This document shows positions 46,128 to 55,494 of a stretch of DNA of 64,000 nt, piece by piece (positions within the stretch are counted from its first letter, which is position 1; each line of letters starts with the position of its first letter). Both the position numbers and the translations under genes were made by a program. The notes under the pieces are model-generated. The model did no database searches. It saw only the letters and a program-made list of their open reading frames with translations, and was not told the DNA's origin. The stretch covers positions 434,001-498,000 of the forward strand of contig NZ_CP126970.1 of assembly GCF_030252185.1 (NCBI RefSeq), read 5' to 3'. The DNA is from Corynebacterium suedekumii (GTDB taxonomy: Bacteria > Actinomycetota > Actinomycetes > Mycobacteriales > Mycobacteriaceae).

Positions 46128-47395
46128 GCACACGGTTACGGGGAGCGCCGACGCTCATCGTCGCGTTGACGGCTCTGGTGCTGTGGATCCTCGACCGCGA
46201 GTCGACGGTGCCCGAGGGCTTCAACCTCGGCCTGCACACCCCCTCCGACCTCACCGTCTACCTCCTCGGCGGCCAACGCGTCAACGACGGCGGCGACCTC
46301 TACGCCACTCCCCTGCTCGGTGACCTGCCGTTCACCTACCCGCCGTTCGCCGCCGCGGTCTTCCGCTGGCTGGCCACCCTGAGCCCCGACCTGGCGACGA
46401 TCCTGTGGCAGACCGCCAACCTCGCCGCCCTGGCCGGCGTCATCCTCCTCGTCCTGCACGAACGCGGCAAGCGTATCGACGCCCCCGCCATCGCCGTCGG
46501 TCTCCTCCTCACCGTCGCCATGCTCGCCTTCGAGCCGGTGCGCGGCAGCTTCTACTACGGCCAGATCAACCTGCTGCTCCTGCTGCTCATCGCCTGCGAC
46601 ATCCTGCCCCGCCACAACCGCTGGCCCGGCATCGGCGTCGGCCTGGCCGCCGGACTCAAGCTCACCCCCGCCTTCACCGGCCTCATCTTCCTGCTCCAGC
46701 GCCGCTGGTGGGCGGCGCTGATCTCCGTGGGCACCTTCCTGGTCACCGTCATCATCGGGTTCCTCTTCGTCCCCGACGCGATGACCTTCTGGCGCGAGGC
46801 GATGTTCAACTCCGACCGCGTCGGCGTGCACGCCAACCCCGGCGCCCAGTCGTGGCGGTCAGTCCTCGAGCGGGTCCTGGGTGTCGAGTCCACCGCGGTG
46901 TGGCTGGTGGCCGTGGTCCTCACAGTCGCGGCCGTCGCCCTGGGTGTGTGGGTGGCACTGCGTCGCGACAACCGCAGCATGGCCCTGGTCATCGCCGGCA
47001 TCGGTTCCTCCCTGGTCTCCCCGTTCTCCTGGTTCCACCACTGGGTCTGGGTCGTGCCGCTGGCCGTGTGCCTCATCGTCGGCGTCACCGACCTGCTCGG
47101 CCGCACGTGGTGGTCCGCCCAGCTCGGCGCGCTACTCTCCCTGGTCGCCGTCGCCCTGGTGTCCCTGCCCTGGGCGAGTGCGATCCTCTGGCCGGACCTG
47201 TCCTTCCACGGCGCCGCCGACGACCCCACCGCCCCGTGGAACCTCGCCTTCACCCTCTTCGGGCTGCTGGTCATCCTCGGCTACACCGCCCTCGGATTCG
47301 CCGCCGAGGCATTCAGCGCAGGAAGTCGGCGACCTCCGCGGCGAAACGATGCGGATCCTGCTCGTACCACGGTGCCGGACCGGCCGGGACGGTGA
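46124..47395 (+). CDS. GT87-type (DUF2029) polyprenol-phosphate-mannose mannosyltransferase
   Basis: A 423-residue GT-C membrane enzyme with about ten helices. The first loop holds SDLTVYLLGG (catalytic Asp) and DLPFTYPPFAAAVF, and later YYGQINLLLLLLIACDIL, GLAAGLKLTPAFTGLIFLLQ and SLVSPFSWFHHWVWVVPLAV. This is the pattern of alpha-1,2-mannosyltransferases of lipomannan and lipoarabinomannan in mycolata. The acceptor cannot be read. It is translationally coupled to mrpG, an unusual operon partner, and its 3' end overlaps the next gene by 83 bp on the other strand. Confidence 0.87.
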   Translation: MSTRLRGAPTLIVALTALVLWILDRESTVPEGFNLGLHTPSDLTVYLLGGQRVNDGGDLYATPLLGDLPFTYPPFAAAVFRWLATLSPDLATILWQTANLAALAGVILLVLHERGKRIDAPAIAVGLLLTVAMLAFEPVRGSFYYGQINLLLLLLIACDILPRHNRWPGIGVGLAAGLKLTPAFTGLIFLLQRRWWAALISVGTFLVTVIIGFLFVPDAMTFWREAMFNSDRVGVHANPGAQSWRSVLERVLGVESTAVWLVAVVLTVAAVALGVWVALRRDNRSMALVIAGIGSSLVSPFSWFHHWVWVVPLAVCLIVGVTDLLGRTWWSAQLGALLSLVAVALVSLPWASAILWPDLSFHGAADDPTAPWNLAFTLFGLLVILGYTALGFAAEAFSAGSRRPPRRNDADPARTTVPDRPGR

Positions 47396-47894
47396 CGCTC
47401 GCGGCATCGCGAAGCGGGGAGGTCGTGCTGGTGAACACCAGGACCGGGATGTCCAGGCTCTCGACTGCGCCGCGCAGATCGGTGCCGCGGGCGGACTCGA
47501 GGCTCGCCAGCGCCTGATCCTTGTCCATGCCGCGCCGGCGGAACAGGAACTTCGGCACCAGTTTCATCGCGCGCAGCTGGGCACTGACCATCTCCTCGTC
47601 GACCGCGAGGACCGGCTCGGAGAGGATGAGGTGGCTGACCCGGCGCGGCTGGGCGACCGCGAGCCCCGCGGCGACGAGCGCGCCGATGCCGTGACCGGCC
47701 GGGGCGACCCGGCGCAGCTCGTTGCGGTCCAGGAAGGTCTCCGCCGCCTGCTGCTGCTCCGCCGGCGTCCCGGTGCCGAGGTTCGGCAACTTCGGGGTGA
47801 TCCCGGCCGGCAGGGCCTGGACGACCCCGGTGAAGGTGTCCGGCATCCGGCCGGCCGGGTGCAGCAGGACCAGGGTGGTGGTGTCAGTGGCCAC
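47313..47894 (-). CDS. Small alpha/beta-hydrolase-like protein lacking the serine nucleophile
   Basis: A 193-residue alpha/beta-hydrolase fold: [40 protein letters not shown] and [13 protein letters not shown]. At the nucleophile elbow the usual GxSxG reads GHGIG, so the catalytic Ser is Gly. The family is known to contain such non-enzymatic members. It overlaps the start of the YbdK-type ligase by 11 bp and the GT87 gene by 83 bp. It may be a binding protein or a decayed esterase. Confidence 0.7.
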   Translation of the reverse strand: MATDTTTLVLLHPAGRMPDTFTGVVQALPAGITPKLPNLGTGTPAEQQQAAETFLDRNELRRVAPAGHGIGALVAAGLAVAQPRRVSHLILSEPVLAVDEEMVSAQLRAMKLVPKFLFRRRGMDKDQALASLESARGTDLRGAVESLDIPVLVFTSTTSPLRDAASVTVPAGPAPWYEQDPHRFAAEVADFLR

Positions 47895-49026
47895 GGGGCT
47901 TCAGCTCCTCCATCTCATCGCAGGTGGCGTCGATGACCGGTTTCCAGTCACGGTGCACCAGGTACCCGCGGCGCTGCCGCTGGTAGCCGGCCCCGCGTTC
48001 GAGGATCTCCTCGATGAGCCGGAGCTCGTCGAGACAGCCCAGCTCAGCAGCCAGGGGCGAGAGCTCGTCGACGAGGTCGGTCAGTTCCTCGGTGACCCAG
48101 CGCTCGTCGGTCTCCCGGGAGGTGATCACCAGGGACTCCAGGCCGTAGCGGGCGGCGCGCCACTTGTTCTCCGCGACATGCCACGGCTGGAGGATCGGCA
48201 GCTTTTCCCCGCGGTCGATCATCCGGTCGTAGTGCACCACCAGGCAGTGGGTCAGGGCGACGACAGCGGAGAGTTCCCGCAGATTGGAGGTGGCATCGGC
48301 GACGCGGACCTCGATGGTGCCCCACTTCGCGGCCGGGCGGATGTCGAAGTGCATGGACCCGGTGTGGTTGATCACCCCGGAGATGCCCTGATCATGCATG
48401 TAGGACTCCCACTCCGCCCAGGTGGTGAACTGGTAGGGCAGTCCGGCGGTGGGAAGCTGCTGGTAGAGCATCGTCCGGTTGGAGGCGTAGCCGGTGTCGA
48501 TCCCGTCCCATCCCGGCGACGAGGCCGTCAGCGCGAGCATGTGCGGGTACTTGGTCATCAGGGCGTTGATGATCGGCCACACCCGGTCCTCGTGGCTGAT
48601 GCCGACGTGGACGTGCACGCCCCAGATGAGCATCTGCTGACCCCAGTAGCGGGTGCGTTCGATGATCTCGGCGTAGGTCATCTTCGCGGAGACGGGATTC
48701 TTCCGGAAGTCCGAGAACGGGTGGGAGCCGGAGGCCCACAGGCGCAGGCCGAGGGAGTCGGCGGCCTCCTTCACGCAGGCCAGGTCATGGGCGAGCTCGT
48801 CGATCGCCTCGGGCACGGTGTCGTGGACACCGGTGACCAGTTCGACGGTGTTCTGCAGGAATTCCTTCTCCAGGTGCACCTCGGGGTGGTGCGCCGCGAC
48901 GTGGTCGATGACGTCGACGGCCTTCGGCGCCAGATCCCGGGTCTCCGGATCGATGAGCCCGATCTCCCATTCGACGCCCAGGGTGGGGGCCGGTGAGCGT
49001 CGGAACGGGATGGGCTCGATCGGCAT
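47884..49026 (-). CDS. Carboxylate-amine ligase of the YbdK/GCS2 family
   Basis: A 380-residue glutamate-cysteine ligase type 2 homologue: [20 protein letters not shown] (ATP/metal Glu pair), [55 protein letters not shown] and [17 protein letters not shown]. YbdK enzymes show weak gamma-glutamylcysteine synthetase activity. Corynebacteria use mycothiol, so the real substrate may differ. Start ATG 49026; the product follows the LytR_C gene by 9 bp. Confidence 0.9.
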   Translation of the reverse strand: MPIEPIPFRRSPAPTLGVEWEIGLIDPETRDLAPKAVDVIDHVAAHHPEVHLEKEFLQNTVELVTGVHDTVPEAIDELAHDLACVKEAADSLGLRLWASGSHPFSDFRKNPVSAKMTYAEIIERTRYWGQQMLIWGVHVHVGISHEDRVWPIINALMTKYPHMLALTASSPGWDGIDTGYASNRTMLYQQLPTAGLPYQFTTWAEWESYMHDQGISGVINHTGSMHFDIRPAAKWGTIEVRVADATSNLRELSAVVALTHCLVVHYDRMIDRGEKLPILQPWHVAENKWRAARYGLESLVITSRETDERWVTEELTDLVDELSPLAAELGCLDELRLIEEILERGAGYQRQRRGYLVHRDWKPVIDATCDEMEELKPRGH

Positions 49027-49035
49027 GGGGGCTCC

Positions 49036-49740
49036 TTAGAGGGCGACCTGGTTCACCAGGACCAGGGTGATGTCGTTGCGGCCGTCGGTCTCCGCGGGCA
49101 GGACCGGGTCGTACTCGCGGGCGACGCCGCGGACCCGGTCGGCCAGCTCGCGGGCGCGCTGTTCGGCGTCCGGGTTGCCGGGCTGGAAGTAGACGGTGTT
49201 CTCGGGCAGGATCTGGTCGGCCAGGTTGCCGACCTCTCCGACATCGTAACCCTGGTCATCGAGGGTGGTGGCCACATCGTTGGCCAGATTCGGCACGGTG
49301 GAGTTGTTGAGGACGTGCAGGCGGGCCGGCTCGTCGGCACCGTCAGCGCCGCCGGTGGGAGCGGGAGCCGGCACCGGGGCGTCGGCGGACTCGCCCGGCC
49401 GGTCGGCCTCGTCCGACTGCTCGGCCTCCCCGGATTCCTCGGCCCGCTCGAGGTCGGCGGGTTCCTCCGTCGACTCGGCGGGCGCGGTCTCGGTGGCCGC
49501 GACGGTGGTCTCCTCGGCCGGGGCGTCGGCGGCGGTGTCACCCGAGTCGTCCCGGGTCATGGCGTAGAGGCCCCACAGGCCGAGCAGGACGGCGACGGCG
49601 ATGAGCACCATCGCCAGGCCGCGCAGCGGCAGTCCGGCACCAGCCCCGCCGCCGGCAGCGGTGGAGCCGTCAGTGGTCGGCTGGTCGTGGTCGTCCCGGG
49701 GGTCCTGGTTGTCCTGATTCACATGAGTCACATCCGTCAC
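49036..49740 (-). CDS. LytR_C-domain membrane-anchored protein
   Basis: A 234-residue protein: short cytoplasmic start, one helix (GLAMVLIAVAVLLGLWGLYA, about 38-57), an 80-residue Ala/Glu/Pro linker and a C-terminal LytR_C domain (LHVLNNSTVPNLANDVATTL, ENTVYFQPGNPDAEQRAREL). LytR_C domains accompany enzymes that join polymers to the cell wall; here no LytR-CpsA-Psr catalytic domain is present. I use GTG 49740. It lies 1 bp behind the DUF3263 gene, the usual actinobacterial pairing. Confidence 0.82.
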   Translation of the reverse strand: MTDVTHVNQDNQDPRDDHDQPTTDGSTAAGGGAGAGLPLRGLAMVLIAVAVLLGLWGLYAMTRDDSGDTAADAPAEETTVAATETAPAESTEEPADLERAEESGEAEQSDEADRPGESADAPVPAPAPTGGADGADEPARLHVLNNSTVPNLANDVATTLDDQGYDVGEVGNLADQILPENTVYFQPGNPDAEQRARELADRVRGVAREYDPVLPAETDGRNDITLVLVNQVAL

Positions 49741-49741
49741 T

Positions 49742-49987
49742 CTAGTCTCCGGCGCGTGCCGAACGCTCAACGGCACGCCGGTCACGGATACGGCGCAGAC
49801 GCGCCGTGAGGGAGGGATGTGCGAACATGGCCGCGGGGACGTCGATAAGCAGATTGAGACGCTGGTAGTAACGCACCGGACTGATCCCCAACTGCGCCCG
49901 GATCGCCTCCTCCTTCGCCCCCGCCGACCTCGGCGCACGCTCCTCGAAGGCGAGGAGACGGGCGTCGGAATCACTGAGGTCGGGCAT
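49742..49987 (-). CDS. DUF3263 small protein
   Basis: An 81-residue protein with one helix-turn-helix-like stretch: LLAFEERAPRSAGAKEEAIR, AQLGISPVRYYQRLNLLIDV and ARLRRIRDRRAVERSARAGD. DUF3263 proteins sit before LytR_C genes in actinobacteria and probably bind DNA. Start ATG 49987, 16 bp from the divergent def. A GCTTATCGACG motif (49840-49850) encodes L-L-I-D-V with CTT. Confidence 0.8.
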   Translation of the reverse strand: MPDLSDSDARLLAFEERAPRSAGAKEEAIRAQLGISPVRYYQRLNLLIDVPAAMFAHPSLTARLRRIRDRRAVERSARAGD

Positions 49988-50003
49988 GCCTAAACTGTAG
50001 GCC

Positions 50004-50615
50004 ATGACTGTCCGACCGATCGTGATCCACGGCGACCCCGTCCTGCACACGCCCACCGAGCCCGTCGACCCCGCCACCATCGGCTCCGACGAGATGCAGA
50101 ACCTCATCGCCGACATGTACGAGACCATGGAGATCGCCCACGGCGTCGGCCTGGCCGCCAACCAGATCGGCGTGAACAAGCGCCTGTTCGTCTACCACTG
50201 CCCCGACGTCGACGGCCCCGACGGCAGCGAGAAACCCGACGGCGGCATGCGCAAGGGCTGCGTGATCAACCCCGTCCTGGAGACCTCCGAGATCCCCGCC
50301 ACCATGCCCGCCGACGACGGCACCGACGACGAAGGCTGCCTCTCCGTGCCCGGCGAAGGCTTCCCCACCCCACGCGCCGACCACGCCCGCGTCACCGGCC
50401 TCGACGAGAACGGCGAGCAGATCAGCGTCGAAGGATACGGCTTCTTCGCCCGCTGCCTCCAGCACGAGGTCGGCCATCTCGACGGCTTCGTCTACACCGA
50501 CGTCCTCATCGGCCGCTACAAGCGCCAGGCCAAGAAGGCCATCAAGGCCAACGGATGGACCGAGGCCGGCCTGACCTGGATGCCCGGTGAAGACGAGGAC
50601 CCCTTCGGCCACTAG
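50004..50615 (+). CDS. def: Peptide deformylase
   Basis: Removes the N-formyl group from new proteins. The three motifs are [19 protein letters not shown] (motif 1), [15 protein letters not shown] (motif 2, metal Cys) and [16 protein letters not shown] (motif 3, HExxH). The 203-residue length is usual for actinobacteria with an extra insertion ([14 protein letters not shown]). Only 16 bp separate it from the divergent DUF3263 gene, so both promoters must overlap the genes and the mRNA is probably leaderless. Confidence 0.95.
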   Translation: MTVRPIVIHGDPVLHTPTEPVDPATIGSDEMQNLIADMYETMEIAHGVGLAANQIGVNKRLFVYHCPDVDGPDGSEKPDGGMRKGCVINPVLETSEIPATMPADDGTDDEGCLSVPGEGFPTPRADHARVTGLDENGEQISVEGYGFFARCLQHEVGHLDGFVYTDVLIGRYKRQAKKAIKANGWTEAGLTWMPGEDEDPFGH

Positions 50616-50628
50616 GCCCGGGCACCCC

Positions 50629-51627
50629 ATGGGAATCTTCCGCTCCGACCAGGTCAACGTCGGCGACCGGGTGGTCGTCCGCCGCCTCCTGCCCGACACC
50701 CCCGGCCACCTCAGCGACATCATCGGCCACGTCCTGTCCGTCGATCCGCTCATCGTGCGCCCCCAGGCCGTCGGCGGGTTCGAATCCTCCGCCGAGGCAG
50801 TGGAGATCCCCGCTTCACTGATCAAGGTGGTGAAGAAACTATCCCCGCGGCGGGTACGCAACTCCGACATCCGCGCCGTCGAGGTCGCCACCGCCAAAGC
50901 TTTCCCCGGCATCGAACACACCTGGGCCGACGGCGGCCAGTGGCTCATGCGCGCCGGCGACGGCATCACCGAGCGCTCCAACTCCGCCGCCCCGCTCGGC
51001 ACCTCCGCGGGTTTCGACGCCGTCCCCCTCGACGAGATCGCCGCGTTCTACGCCCGCCACGATCTGCCGGTCCGGCTGCTCATCCCCGAGCGCATCGGCG
51101 CACCGGCCGAGAAACTCATCAATGCCGGCGGATGGGACCTCGGCCCCGAAATCATCGTCATGACCAGGTCTCTGACGGATGTTCCGGAGGTGAATGCCGG
51201 TGACCTGTCATTCCGCATCGACGACCAGCCCGACGCCGACTGGCTGGACCTCTACCACTTCCGCGGCCGAGCGCTGCCCGTCCACGCCCTCGAGCTGCTG
51301 CGCGAACAGATCGACGGCCGCATGGGCTTCGCCCGCCTGCTCACCCCGAATGGCGAGACGGTGGCCATCACCCGCGGCACCCTCACCGAATCCGGCGACG
51401 GGCGACGCTGGCTCGGCTACTCTGCGGTCGAGGTCGCCGCAGCGTACCGTAGACAAGGCCTGGGCACCCGACTGGGCCAGGAGATGCTGCACTGGGGCGC
51501 GGCCTCGGGTGCCGATGGCGCCTACCTGCAGGTCATCGCCTCCAACGCCGCCGGCCGGGCGTTGTACACCAAGCTCGGATTCGTCGAGCACCACCGGCAC
51601 CGGTACGCGGAACAGGTCGCGTCGTAA
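50629..51627 (+). CDS. GNAT-family N-acetyltransferase with N-terminal extension
   Basis: A 332-residue protein. Residues 1-65 form a small beta-rich domain (QVNVGDRVVVRRLLPDTPGH) and 190-332 a GNAT fold with LGYSAVEVAAAYRRQGLGTR (acetyl-CoA loop R-x-x-G-x-G) and YLQVIASNAAGRALYTKLGF. This arrangement is seen in actinobacterial genes next to def. The acetylated substrate is unknown. ATG 50629 follows the def stop by 13 bp. Confidence 0.85.
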   Translation: MGIFRSDQVNVGDRVVVRRLLPDTPGHLSDIIGHVLSVDPLIVRPQAVGGFESSAEAVEIPASLIKVVKKLSPRRVRNSDIRAVEVATAKAFPGIEHTWADGGQWLMRAGDGITERSNSAAPLGTSAGFDAVPLDEIAAFYARHDLPVRLLIPERIGAPAEKLINAGGWDLGPEIIVMTRSLTDVPEVNAGDLSFRIDDQPDADWLDLYHFRGRALPVHALELLREQIDGRMGFARLLTPNGETVAITRGTLTESGDGRRWLGYSAVEVAAAYRRQGLGTRLGQEMLHWGAASGADGAYLQVIASNAAGRALYTKLGFVEHHRHRYAEQVAS

Positions 51628-51633
51628 AAGTAC

Positions 51634-51651
51634 GTCTCGTAATTACGAGAC
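51634..51651. promoter_or_regulatory. 18-bp perfect palindrome, operator candidate
   Basis: GTCTCGTAATTACGAGAC is perfectly symmetric and lies 6 bp after the GNAT stop. A second copy of CGTAATTACGAGAC occurs at 51704-51717, with centres 66 bp apart. It may be an operator for xth or a transcription-ending hairpin; AT-rich symmetry favours protein binding. Confidence 0.5.
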
Positions 51652-51701
51652 ACTGAGGTCCCGTTAGCACCGAGCTTCCGGACCTAAGAGCGCCCGGGGA
51701 C

Positions 51702-51717
51702 GTCGTAATTACGAGAC
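51702..51717. promoter_or_regulatory. Second copy of the palindromic site
   Basis: GTCGTAATTACGAGAC repeats the core and right arm of 51634-51651, with an imperfect left arm. It lies 88 bp before the xth ATG. Other DNA between 51628 and 51804 shows a -10-like tagtct just before xth. Confidence 0.5.
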
Positions 51718-51804
51718 CGACACATACGACCGCCACCGAGGTCAGGTCCGCGACCGTTTCGGCATCCTCAGGGCGTTCGATGTGGAGTAGGTAGTCTGTA
51801 GTGC

Positions 51805-52635
51805 ATGCGCATCGTCACCTGGAACGTCAACTCCGTGCGCACCCGCGCGGACCGCATCGTGGAGTTTCTGCACCGCCACGACGTGGACGTCCTGGCGATG
51901 CAGGAGACCAAGGTCACAGACGAGAAGTTCCCCTACGACCGCTTCACCGACGCAGGCTACGAGGTCGCGCATGTGGGCCGCAACCAGTGGAACGGTGTCG
52001 CGATCGTGTCCCGGGTGGGCATCGCGGACGTCGAGAAGCAGTTCCCGGGCCAGCCCGGATTCGACAAGGACCCGGGGAAGCCGCAGGACGTCGAGGCGCG
52101 TGCCATCGGCGCGACCTGCGGCGGCGTGCGCGTGTGGAGCCTGTACGTGCCCAACGGCCGGGAGATCGCTGACCCGCACTACGACTACAAACTGCGCTGG
52201 CTGTACAACCTGCGCTTCCACGTGCAGGACCAGCTGCGCACCGACCCGGACACCCGGGCCGTCTACCTCGGCGACTTCAACATCGCACCGCTCGACCGCG
52301 ACGTGTGGGACATTGACTTCTTCGACGGCAAGACCCACATCACCGAACCGGAACGGCAGGCGTTCGATGCGCTTATCGACGCCGGCCTCACCGAGGTCAC
52401 CCGCCCCCTGACACGTGAGCACTACACCTACTGGGACTACAAGGGCATGCGGTTCCAGAAGGGCGAGGGCATGCGCATCGACTTCCAGCTGGCCACCCCG
52501 GCGCTGGCGGCGACGGCCCGCACCGGTTTCGTCGACATCGAGGAACGCTCCGGCAAGGGCGCCTCCGACCATGCCCCCGTCGTCGTCGACTACCTGCCGC
52601 GCGAGTCCTCGGCGGCCTTCGACGAGGTCCGCTGA
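51805..52635 (+). CDS. xth: Exodeoxyribonuclease III
   Basis: AP endonuclease and 3'-5' exonuclease of base excision repair. The 276-residue protein has MRIVTWNVNSVRTRADRIVE, VLAMQETKVTDEKFPYD (Glu, metal), YVPNGREIADPHYDYKLRWL (Tyr), VYLGDFNIAPLDRDVWD (Asp, Asn) and GKGASDHAPVVVDY (Asp-His). Possible leaderless start, with tagtctgtag just upstream of ATG. GAT-GCG-CTT-ATC-GAC-GCC at 52366-52383 holds a GCTTATCGACG motif. Confidence 0.94.
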   Translation: MRIVTWNVNSVRTRADRIVEFLHRHDVDVLAMQETKVTDEKFPYDRFTDAGYEVAHVGRNQWNGVAIVSRVGIADVEKQFPGQPGFDKDPGKPQDVEARAIGATCGGVRVWSLYVPNGREIADPHYDYKLRWLYNLRFHVQDQLRTDPDTRAVYLGDFNIAPLDRDVWDIDFFDGKTHITEPERQAFDALIDAGLTEVTRPLTREHYTYWDYKGMRFQKGEGMRIDFQLATPALAATARTGFVDIEERSGKGASDHAPVVVDYLPRESSAAFDEVR

Positions 52636-52642
52636 CGCCGCC

Positions 52643-54136
52643 GTGAACATCTCGATCGACCTCGACACCTGGCAGATGATCGGCCTGATCATCGACTACT
52701 CCATCAAGATCCTCGCCATCGGCTTCGTGCCGGAGGGCAGGCGCCCGAGTTCGTCGACCGCCTGGCTGCTCGCCATCCTCCTCCTGCCGTTCATCGGCCT
52801 GCCCCTGTTCCTGCTCATGGGCTCGCCCTACATCAACCGGCGCCGACACCGGATCCAGCAGGAGGCCAACGCCATGATCGAGGGCGTGCAGTCGCACGTC
52901 CCCGACTTCCCCGAACACGCCGACCTGTCCCGGGACGTGCAGTCCATCGTCCGCCTCAACCGGCACCTGACCAACATCCCCGCGGTGGCCAGCCACAACC
53001 GGGGCCTGCACGCCGACTACGAGGAGACCATGCGGCGGATGGCCGCCGCCGTGGACACCGCCACCGACCACGTCCACGTGGAGATCTACATCACCTCCTG
53101 GGACGAGACCACCGACGTGTTTTTCCGCGCCCTGGAACGCGCCGTCCAACGCGGCGTCAAGGTGCGCTACCTCTTCGACCAGATCGGCTCCCTCAAGTAC
53201 CCCGGCTACCTCAAGCTGGGCCGTCGGCTCACCGAGATCGGCGTGGACTGGCAGCTCATGCTGCCCCTGAAGCCCTGGCGTTTCCGCTTCCGCCGGCCCG
53301 ACCTGCGCAACCACCGCAAGCTGCTCATCATCGACGACCGGCTCGGTTTCCTCGGCTCCATCAACATGATCGACCGCTCCTACCAGCTGACGTCCAACAT
53401 CCGGGCCGGCCGGCAGTGGGTCGACGTCATGGTCGAACTCACCGGCCCGGTGGTGGCGTCGATGGCCTTCGTCTTCGCCGTCGACTGGTACACCGAGACC
53501 GACGAACTCCTCGACATCGAACCACCCGAGGACGACGGCGACGACTCCGCCCTCGAGGAAGAGGAAGAACGCAACATCGTCCAGCTCGTCCCCTCCGGCC
53601 CCGGCTACACCACCGAACCGGTGCTGCGGATGTTCAACTCCATCGTCCACCTGGCCAAGGACCGCCTGGTGTTGTGCTCGCCGTACTTCATCCCCGACGA
53701 ATCCCTCCTCGAGGCGGTCACCTCCGCCTGCTACCGCGGCGTGGACGTCCACCTGCTGGTGTCCGAGAAATCCGACCAGTTCATGGTCCACCACGCCCAG
53801 TCGTCCTACTACCAGGCGCTGCTGGAGGCGGGTGTGCACATCCACCTGTTCCCCAGCCCGTACGTGCTGCACACGAAGTTCATCCTCGCCGACCCGGATT
53901 CGGCGGGCGAGTCCCTGGGCACGGTCGGCTCCTCCAACATGGACATGCGCAGCTTCGGACTCAACTACGAGTCCACGCTCATGATCACCCACGGCGACAT
54001 CATCGACGATCTCAACCGGCTCGCCGACGCCTACTTCGCCGTGTCCCGGGTCCTCACCCTCGAGGAGTGGAACAAACGCGGATTCTTCCGCCGCTACGTG
54101 GACAACGTCATGAAGCTGACGTCCGCGATCCAGTAG
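52643..54136 (+). CDS. cls: Cardiolipin synthase, phospholipase D type
   Basis: A 497-residue membrane enzyme that makes cardiolipin from phosphatidylglycerol. Two N-terminal helices (about 10-30 and 37-58) are followed by two HKD motifs: RNHRKLLIIDDRLGFLGSIN and VLHTKFILADPDSAGESLGT with SSNMDMRSFGLNYE. An acidic insert (DDGDDSALEEEEE) lies between the halves. GTG 52643 begins 7 bp after xth. The end overlaps the convergent MFS gene by 29 bp. Confidence 0.93.
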   Translation: MNISIDLDTWQMIGLIIDYSIKILAIGFVPEGRRPSSSTAWLLAILLLPFIGLPLFLLMGSPYINRRRHRIQQEANAMIEGVQSHVPDFPEHADLSRDVQSIVRLNRHLTNIPAVASHNRGLHADYEETMRRMAAAVDTATDHVHVEIYITSWDETTDVFFRALERAVQRGVKVRYLFDQIGSLKYPGYLKLGRRLTEIGVDWQLMLPLKPWRFRFRRPDLRNHRKLLIIDDRLGFLGSINMIDRSYQLTSNIRAGRQWVDVMVELTGPVVASMAFVFAVDWYTETDELLDIEPPEDDGDDSALEEEEERNIVQLVPSGPGYTTEPVLRMFNSIVHLAKDRLVLCSPYFIPDESLLEAVTSACYRGVDVHLLVSEKSDQFMVHHAQSSYYQALLEAGVHIHLFPSPYVLHTKFILADPDSAGESLGTVGSSNMDMRSFGLNYESTLMITHGDIIDDLNRLADAYFAVSRVLTLEEWNKRGFFRRYVDNVMKLTSAIQ

Positions 54137-55367
54137 CCGTACCGGACGATCCCTGCCGGCCGGCGTAGACCGCCCCGGCCAGGGACAGCACCGCACAAGT
54201 GACCATGCCGATCGCCATGGTCAGGCCCGGATCATCCCCCAGCCCCATGAGCGGGCTGGTCAGCCCGGCGAGGCCGAACTGGGCGAACCCCATGAGCGCC
54301 GACGCGGACCCGGCGCGCTCCCGCACCAGACCGGTACCCAGCGCGGTGGCGTTACCCATGATGATGCCGTTCTGGCTCACCGCGATGAACAGCAGCACCA
54401 GGATCAGCCACGTCACCGGGGCGACCGCCATGACGATGAGCAGCACGATCGTGGTGGCCACGAGAACACCTAAGGCGGTGAGCAGGATGCGGTGGGTGGG
54501 CACCTTCCCGATGAGCCGCCCGTTGAGGAACGTGCCGGCGATGATGCCCACGCCGTTGAACCCGAAGATGAGCGCGTACTCGCGGGCCGTGAATCCCAGC
54601 TGCTCCTGGAACAGGAACGGGGAGGCGGAGATGTAGCAGAACATGGTGGAGAAGGCGAGGGCGAAACACACCAGATAGCCGCGGTAGCCGGAGCTGCGGA
54701 GCACGTAGGCGTAGTTGCCCAGGATGCCGCGGACGGTCGCGGGGCTGCGTTCCTCGGCCGGCTTGGATTCCCGGACCACGAACACCACGACGAGCAGCTG
54801 CGCCAGGGCCAGACCGGCGAGCACCCAGAACAGCCCGCGCCACCCGATCGGCTCGAGCAGCAGGCCGCCGGCCACCGGCGCGAGGATCGGGGCGACACCC
54901 TGGATGGTCATGAGGAGAGCGAACGCCTTGGCCGCCGCGGGCCCCTTCGCCAGGTCGGGGATGACGGCGCGGGAGAGGACGACGCACGCCCCCGACCCCA
55001 GGCCCTGGATGAGCCGGGCGAGAATGAGCACCTCGATGGTCGGGGCGAGGGCCGCCAGCACCGCCGCACCGAGGGCGACCACCGCGCCGGCGAGCATGAG
55101 CCGGTGTCGGCCGACCGCATCCGAGATCGGGCCGATGATGAGCTGACCGAACGCCAGGCCCGCGAGGAAGCCCGACAGTGTCAGCTGGACCATTGGCTGG
55201 GTGGTCGTCAGATCCGCCACGATGCCCGGCAGCGCCGGAAGGTACATGTCGATGGAGAACGGCGCCGACGCCGACAGCAGCGCCAGCCCCATGAGGAGCG
55301 GGATCGTGAGCTGCTGCTTTCCCGGCTGATCACCGGGGTGGGGCCGCGGAGCTGGGGTGCGTGTCAT
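54108..55367 (-). CDS. Bcr/CflA-family MFS drug-resistance transporter
   Basis: A 419-residue transporter with 12 helices. APFSIDMYLPALPGIVADL is the Bcr/CflA N-terminal signature, GPISDAVGRHRLMLAGAVVA the MFS loop motif A, and ARLIQGLGSGACVVLSRAVI the fourth-helix motif. Proton-driven export of drugs such as bicyclomycin or chloramphenicol is known for the family; the substrate here is open. Start ATG 55367. Confidence 0.9.
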   Translation of the reverse strand: MTRTPAPRPHPGDQPGKQQLTIPLLMGLALLSASAPFSIDMYLPALPGIVADLTTTQPMVQLTLSGFLAGLAFGQLIIGPISDAVGRHRLMLAGAVVALGAAVLAALAPTIEVLILARLIQGLGSGACVVLSRAVIPDLAKGPAAAKAFALLMTIQGVAPILAPVAGGLLLEPIGWRGLFWVLAGLALAQLLVVVFVVRESKPAEERSPATVRGILGNYAYVLRSSGYRGYLVCFALAFSTMFCYISASPFLFQEQLGFTAREYALIFGFNGVGIIAGTFLNGRLIGKVPTHRILLTALGVLVATTIVLLIVMAVAPVTWLILVLLFIAVSQNGIIMGNATALGTGLVRERAGSASALMGFAQFGLAGLTSPLMGLGDDPGLTMAIGMVTCAVLSLAGAVYAGRQGSSGTATGSRTSAS

Positions 55368-55494
55368 TCCGAACACCCTAGTCCACCGGCAACGGCCACC
55401 TCGGCCACGTGGGGCGGGCGGTGCTAGATTCAAGATGGACAGACCATTGAGATCAGGTGTCCGGCGGATGAACAGGGCGTGGAAGGGGTGAGCC

